NCBI RefSeq assembly: GCF_050624435.1
Contig: NC_134546.1
Location: forward strand, 39,511,501 to 39,575,500
Source of the DNA: Tenrec ecaudatus
Lineage: Eukaryota > Chordata > Mammalia > Afrosoricida > Tenrecidae
Length of the DNA: 64,000 bases
Reading direction: 5' to 3'
In this document: one piece after another, positions 60,266 through 64,000 of the stretch
Layout: each line of letters opens with the position of its first letter
How positions within the stretch are numbered: the stretch's first letter is position 1
Notes under the pieces: generated by a model
Seen by the model: only the letters and a program-made list of their open reading frames with translations
Told to the model about the DNA's origin: nothing
Database searches by the model: none
Program-made: the position numbers and the translations under genes

Positions 60266-62139
60266 CTGGAAACAGAACAGAAAGCAGGGGCTGATGCGAC
60301 TGTGACCACCACCCCCTACTCCCCAGCCCCAGATGCCCCTGTGCCTGACAAATCCCCTGTGAAGGGCCACAGGGCCACCCCGGCCCATCCGAGGCCTGGA
60401 AGTGAGGCCCACTCTCACCGGGGCTCTCAGCAAGGCCGGGGGTGCTGAGTGGAGGACAGGGGGCGCGGATGTCACCTCCACCTGTGCCTCAGTGCAAGGG
60501 GCTCGAATCCAGGCAGCCCCTTCCCCTGAGCACCATCTTGTCCCCGTCATCACCCCAGTCCAGCGGTCAGTGCCTAGGGAGAGTGCCTTCTGAACCCGGT
60601 GTTCCTTCTGAATTGCAGCCTGCCGCTCAAGCACCCCTGGGTTCCCATCGCTGGCCAGTGTGATGGAGCAAGGTGGTTCCCAACCAGGGGCTGCGGACCC
60701 CGAGCCAAAAGTCCTCGGAAGGGATCCGCCCACTGTAATTTTCAACAGTCTTGTCTGGAGAACGTTATTGTGCCCCTTATTTAAATGGTAAGGTTGCAAG
60801 TGGATCACAGAGGCACAGTGGGGTCAGGGCCAGGGTCACAGAGGCACGGACTAAGACTCAGGGTCTGGGGCCCGAGTTTCCCCGGCTTCTTGAAACCTGG
60901 AGTGATTTTTATCTTCTTGCTGTGACACCAGAGTAGCGGTGGTCAAGGACAAAGGCTCTGGAGTCCAGCCAGCCTGAGTCCCAGTCCCAGTCCCACCACT
61001 AAAGGCCCCGCGTGCCCCTGGGCTGCATGCTTCCCAATAGGCTTAGGAGGAACAGCCTGGGAGGTGAGTCTGGGGCTCACTGGGTCCGTGTACCAGGCCA
61101 GACTGCACTCGACCAGGCTAACAGCAGGCCGGCGTGCTCTGCAGCGCGACCGCCTACATGCCGCTCCCATCCTTCCTGCAGGGAGAGTGGAAATAGAATT
61201 GCCCGGAGAGAAGGCAGACGTCATCTGAGAGGGTGAGGTCAGCTGCCTGCAGAAGCCGCCTTCCACAACAGGATGTTTCCCCGTGATAAACTCGGAAAAG
61301 CAGCATGGAAATCTAATCAAGGCCTGCTGACTGGCAAGGAGGCTGCCGCCTTTGTTCGTGCTGTGAATGAGAAGCCAGGGTGTCCGTGGGGTCCCAAAAG
61401 GCAAGCCCACACAAGAGGAAGTGAGGCGGGCCTGGGGCCCAAGAGACCATCCCCGGGGGGCTGCTGGTTGCCGGCATTCAGCTCAGCGCCTCAGCCCCAA
61501 GTTCACGATCACCAAGCAACCTTCTGGTGGCTCTTGACTTTCCCTGAAGATGTTCCTGGCAGGGAGAGATTCACAGAGCAGCAGATCCAGGTACCCACCC
61601 CTACCCCTGGAGCATCTCTATAAATGAAAACTAAGCCTGGCTTCTCTTGGTGTTCTGGGAGTTGGGCTAGCATGAGTCAGTCCTCCTGGGAGTGGTCATT
61701 CCTGTGGGCTCTGGCACAAAGCAGGCTCACAGTGATGCCACCAGGTGTGAGCATCAGATCCACCAGCCTGTCAGTGTCAACTGGCCTTTCATTTTCCTGG
61801 CAGGGCCTCTCCAGTCATCTGCAGGAGTGGCCAGGGCCACAGAGGGACTGGAGGCAGTCATCCGCAGGCCCAGCCAGGGGCTGCGCCACCTCGTCCCCAA
61901 CCACATCAAGTGAGTCCACATTCCACAGACCAGCAAGTCTGAAGGACAAGGTTTTCAGGGGTGAAAACTGATTTTTGGCTTTAAAAACAAAACAAAACAC
62001 TGTCGAAGAACTCTGTGTGATATTGTGCCACCCTTCTGGGTCTTCTCTGAGTCTCTGCAGGCCTCTGCCAATTCCTACAAGCCAGCCTCTTCCCTGCCTG
62101 CCCCAAGGAAGGGGGGCGGGGGGAGGGGAGATGACCCCT

Positions 62140-62212
62140 CACAGTGATCAGCCCTGTCAGTTGGTACAGGCTCACTATGAGTCAGCCTGGACTGGATGGC
62201 CGTCAGTTTGAA
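62140..62212 (+). mobile_element. AfroSINE tail fragment
   Basis: Only the 3' end remains: ggctcactatgagtcagcct and ggatggccgtcagtttgaa. Confidence 0.7.
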
Positions 62213-62567
62213 TGAGCTGTCTGGATAGCAAATGCTTCTGCTCCAACGTTTTGCTTCCCTGGTCTCCCAGAGGCCGCACGCAAAGACGGCCAGCCACTGG
62301 CTTCTGCTTGCTTCAGGCCCTGAAAGCTGTGTTCCCACCAAGTGCCCAGATGGTGACACTGATGGCCAGTTACTGGGCAGGCTTGTGCCCAGCTAGACTC
62401 CTAAGGCGTAGCCTGAGGGCCTGGAGTCACTGGGAGCCGGATGCGATGGAGGGCTTGCCAGACGGTTCAGCTCCACAGGGGTTGTGACTGCCCTGACAAG
62501 CCATTGTTGTGGCCAGAACGTCCCTCCCGCCCCTCTTCCCAATTTCAATGCTGCCCTCCCTCCCTCA

Positions 62568-62637
62568 AACACACACACACACACACACACACCACAGAAC
62601 CAACAGTGATAACAGTAACCACGCCTGTGTGTGTGTG
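62568..62637. repeat. Paired (CA)n and (TG)n tracts in the STPG4 intron
   Basis: CA tract at 62568-62592 and TG tract at 62626-62637 are complementary and lie 35-105 nt after the donor of the 62673-62777 exon on the transcribed strand. Confidence 0.9.
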
Positions 62638-62672
62638 GCGGGGGTGGTGGTATCAGACTTCAGAATACTTAC

Positions 62673-62777
62673 TGAACAGGAGGGCAAGAACCGAGGGACT
62701 CTGGATCTAAAGCAAGAAGTAACAGAGCTCACGGGGGGTGGTCTCAAGTCATAATGCCCCGGGCCTGGGCCGTCATG
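62673..62777 (-). CDS. STPG4: STPG4 penultimate coding exon
   Basis: A 105-bp, 35-codon exon with phase 0 at both ends, acceptor ccttacag and donor TCA|gtaagt. It begins HDGPGPGHYDLRPPP, another PGPGxY repeat, and continues through an arginine- and phenylalanine-containing segment (SRVPRFLPSCS) typical of the STPG family. Spliced to the terminal exon it reads ...[13 protein letters not shown]..., giving two repeats about 30 residues apart, the usual spacing of the family. Upstream exons lie beyond the right edge of the window. Confidence 0.88.
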
Positions 62778-63363
62778 CTGTAAGGTGGGAAAGGGCTTCA
62801 TTATTAAGAACATATCACATAGGTAATGCTCTACTTTGCCTTTTATATATAAACATCAGAATCAGTGGGATATGGATTTAAACAGAGAAGACCTAGCCTT
62901 GGGCTGGGACGGCTGTTGACTGTGGCCGGGAGCTCGCTGTAGAATGGGACGGACACCTGCTGCACTTGCCCCCAACCCAGACTCCAACCCTCCTCACCAC
63001 AGCGCCCCTGTCCCCAAACTGCTCGCCGTGACTTTCTGCTCCAAGGTGTTCGCTTTCTAACGCACTCTCTGTGAGTTTAGTTCAAGTACAGAGTTCTAGC
63101 AATCCACTGGTGGAAGGACAAAGCCACCCGGCTACCATGAATATGCACAGAGCTTCACAAAGACAAACATCCCAATAGGGAAAACAGCAGAAGGCGGTCC
63201 ACAGAGAGAAAGTGCCAGAGGTCCATAAGTGAACGGGGAGGGGGCTTCAGCCTCATGACTAATCATGTCCATCCAAATGAAAATAACCATGAGATGCCGT
63301 TTTCCTTTCTGCCCCTTCTTGTTTGGTCTGGAAAACTAACAAAGGGGAGGACGTGAAGGAAAA

Positions 63364-63524
63364 ACCAACCAAACTCACTGCCCTTGAGTTGACGTGGGCA
63401 GGGTAGAACTGCCGAGACTGTAGCTCTTCGTGGGAGTAGAGAGCCTCGTCTTTCTCCCACAGAGCAGCTGGTGGTTTCGAACTGCTGACCTTGTGTCACA
63501 TAACCACTACACCATCAGGGCTCC
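63364..63524 (-). mobile_element. AfroSINE
   Basis: Antisense, aaccaaactcactgcccttg to accactacaccatcagggct. Confidence 0.86.
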
Positions 63525-63780
63525 CCAAGGGAAGGAAAGAGACACTGCCAATAGGATGTTGGCATAAATCTATCCACTCCTCAGCAGCTATCTTATGATC
63601 TGACATTTCACATGTATGACAATAGTAAACTATCTATCTGACTGCTTTACCCATCGGTGACGTATATCTGGCGATGACGTACACCTAGCCATGAGATAAG
63701 AATAACGCTGCCTGTAGCGGATAAGGTTATGTGTCCGCTTGGCTGGCCTATGATTTTCAGTGGTTTGGCAGCTGGGTAAT

Positions 63781-63984
63781 TGGAGCACTGGTGGTAGATC
63801 AGGTTACATGTTGGGCGGCTAACACTGGGTCAGCAATTTGAAACCATGAGCCACTGGGAGGGAGAAAGATGAGCCAGGTCTACTTCTGACAAGAGCTACA
63901 GTATTGGAAACTCATGGGGCAGTTGTCCCTTGTCCTATAGGGTCACTGTGAGTCAGCATGTGATGGCAGTGAATTTAATGGTGC
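63781..63984 (+). mobile_element. AfroSINE, near full length
   Basis: ggagcactggtggtagatca to gtgatggcagtgaatttaat. Runs to within 20 bp of the window end. Confidence 0.85.
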
Positions 63985-64000
63985 GATTTGGTCGGCCAGT

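Larger units (their letters stand above)
60266..62672 (-). other. STPG4: STPG4 last intron
   Basis: A 2.4-kb intron from a gtaagt donor to a tttccag acceptor. Near the donor, on the transcribed strand, lie a CA tract (62637-62626) and then a TG tract (62592-62568). A partial AfroSINE sits at about 62140-62212 and a MIR-like remnant at about 60936-61010. The remainder shows nothing I can name. Confidence 0.8.
62778..64000 (-). other. STPG4: STPG4 intron (partial)
   Basis: Contains an antisense AfroSINE (63364-63524) and a sense AfroSINE (63781-63984). No further exon was recognised before the window edge. The stretch 62800-63360 shows nothing definite. Confidence 0.7.

Overview
This is nuclear DNA of a mammal, almost certainly an afrotherian and most likely a tenrec (Echinops telfairi or a close relative). 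Two repeat signatures support this. There are about 30 copies of the tRNA-derived AfroSINE family together with its presumed RTE-type LINE partner, which are specific to Afrotheria. There are also five copies of the horizontally transferred hAT transposon SPIN, which among afrotherians has been reported from tenrec. The species call is inference; the gene content is read directly.

Two protein-coding genes are present and converge tail to tail, in the same order as on human chromosome 2p21. From the left, the plus strand carries the last five coding exons of TTC7A (13628-13744, 14869-14969, 19133-19267, 24215-24417, 32122-32343), encoding the C-terminal ~258 residues, and a ~1.5 kb 3' UTR ending at an AATAAA at 33785. 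The first 13.6 kb is an upstream TTC7A intron. From the right, the minus strand carries the last two coding exons of STPG4 (62673-62777 and 60149-60265), a sperm-tail PG-rich repeat protein; its stop codon is followed at once by its AATAAA. TTC7A scaffolds the plasma-membrane PI4KA complex and STPG4 is a germ-cell protein. They are neighbours, with no evident functional link.

The ~26 kb between the genes is built of transposable elements: a decayed class III (ERV-L type) provirus on the minus strand at about 43.1-50.0 kb with gag, protease, RT, RNase H, integrase and dUTPase-like remnants; three solitary LTRs of one family (two here, one in the TTC7A intron); several copies of an A-tailed LINE 3'-end family; RTE fragments; SPIN elements; and a processed pseudogene of NDUFA3 at 56.16 kb. 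Two minisatellites stand out: a ~1.15 kb array of 35/37-bp units at 36.0-37.16 kb, and an 11-unit ~33-bp array that arose inside an AfroSINE at 56.5-56.9 kb.

The most informative structures are nested insertions with readable target-site duplications. One LINE copy sits inside a SPIN element and one SPIN sits inside another LINE copy, so the LINE family was active on both sides of the SPIN invasion. I found no tRNA, rRNA, CRISPR array or microbial system. Most long open frames here are fortuitous or lie in repeats. No clearly novel biological system is visible; the best leads are the nested-element chronology, the two perfect RFX X-box motifs in the last TTC7A intron, the SINE-born minisatellite and the recombinant-looking proviral LTR.
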